DNA of 64,000 nucleotides. Source: Symsagittifera roscoffensis (lineage: Eukaryota; Xenacoelomorpha; Acoela; Convolutidae). Positions 63,458-64,000 of the stretch are shown one piece after another. The DNA lies in NCBI RefSeq assembly GCF_963678635.1, contig NC_087066.1:32617301-32681300 (forward strand), read 5' to 3'. The notes below the pieces were generated by a model. It had not been told where the DNA came from and ran no database searches. It saw only the letters and a program-made list of their open reading frames with translations. Numbering within the stretch: the stretch's first letter is position 1; every line of letters starts with the position of its first letter. A program made the position numbers and the translations under genes.

Positions 63458-64000
63458 GAAGCGTGTAACGCACCTCCGGTGCATCGAATTTTGAACAACT
63501 ATAAAAAACCGTATGTATTGGAAATAAGATCTGCATCCTTTGAGTGTACTCTGACAGCACCCATTTACAGGGTTGGTAATTTCAAAATTTGCAAAAACTT
63601 CATATTGAAGTTTTTTTGTTTTTTTTTGTATTCAAACTTTGAAAAACCACAAAATTTTGAGAAGTTATATATATATATATATGTTCTTTGAAAACATTCA
63701 AAACGACATAAGAAACGACTAATCTACAAAACTGAAAGTAATTGAGTACTCTTACAGAATCCAACTACAGCGTTGGGAATTTCAAACTTTGAGAAAGAGT
63801 TGTAATTTAAACTTTCTAAAAAAACTTTTGAAAAGATCACAAAAAACGTCAAATCAGGAAAACTAACAAGACATTCGCTACCCCTGAGAACCTGAGAACA
63901 CTCTAACTTCTCCCACTACAGAGTTAGGAAATTCAAATTTTGAAAGAAAAAAAACTAAGTTTTCTAAAAATATTTTTGAAAAATTCACAAAAAACGTCAT
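63458..64000 (-). mobile_element. HINE/Helentron-like element, family 1, copy 4 (cut by window end)
   Basis: The inverted 3' end 'gcgtgtaacgcacctccggt' (CTAG changed to CTTC) is followed by core units: 'gtgtactctgacagcaccca', 'cagggttggtaatttcaaa', 'tcacaaaaaacgtcaaatc' and 'gaacactctaac'. Continues past 64000. Confidence 0.75.
63665..63682. repeat. (TA)n microsatellite
   Basis: Nine TA units inside the Helentron-like core. Confidence 0.9.

Overview
The window looks like AT-rich nuclear DNA of an invertebrate bilaterian animal. Genes have spliceosomal introns with GT/AG borders and AATAAA polyadenylation signals, and they are metazoan families: BLOC-1 subunit 2, steroid 5-alpha-reductase, a Polycomb-type CBX with a C-terminal Pc box, and ANKRD50. 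The species cannot be named. The abundant tandem-repeat-bearing elements ending in hairpin+CTAG (HINE/'pearl'/DINE-1-like) are of a type well known from molluscs and insects, but that does not fix the phylum.

Layout. 1-4.7 kb: two non-autonomous Helentron-like elements of different families and a tRNA-like (SINE) sequence. 4.7-7.4 kb: a compact cluster of three genes. BLOC1S2 (+) ends about 110 bp from the end of SRD5A (-), and SRD5A starts about 600 bp from CBX (+), probably sharing a bidirectional promoter. 7.9-14.9 kb: repeat territory with two hAT-type MITEs (8-bp target duplications visible), a 732-bp palindromic TA-flanked MITE nested in an older repeat, and tRNA-like sequences. 15.0-26.4 kb: one nine-exon gene (+) encoding an unrecognised 504-residue two-pass membrane protein, with introns full of foldbacks and MITEs and a possible short intron-retained isoform. 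27.6-39.0 kb: a Helentron-like element, then a very large (about 10 kb) nested inverted-repeat locus. This locus carries near-identical direct copies, inverted copies and decayed small reading frames, including a Cys-rich/C2H2 zinc-finger frame, and is the most unusual structure here. 40.8-42.5 kb: a non-LTR reverse-transcriptase relic and another Helentron-like element. 44.8-49.3 kb: three 3'-terminal exons of ANKRD50 (-). 50.9-57.6 kb: a FLYWCH/MULE transposase relic, a recent 2.56-kb tandem duplication and a decayed hAT transposase. 58-64 kb: several small TIR/foldback elements, a LINE endonuclease relic, and a Helentron-like element cut by the window edge.

The host genes have no obvious joint pathway. 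What organises the window is dense, nested, mostly non-autonomous transposon activity around a few ordinary genes. All exon models were built by hand from splice-site and reading-frame agreement. Repeat borders are approximate unless target duplications are stated.
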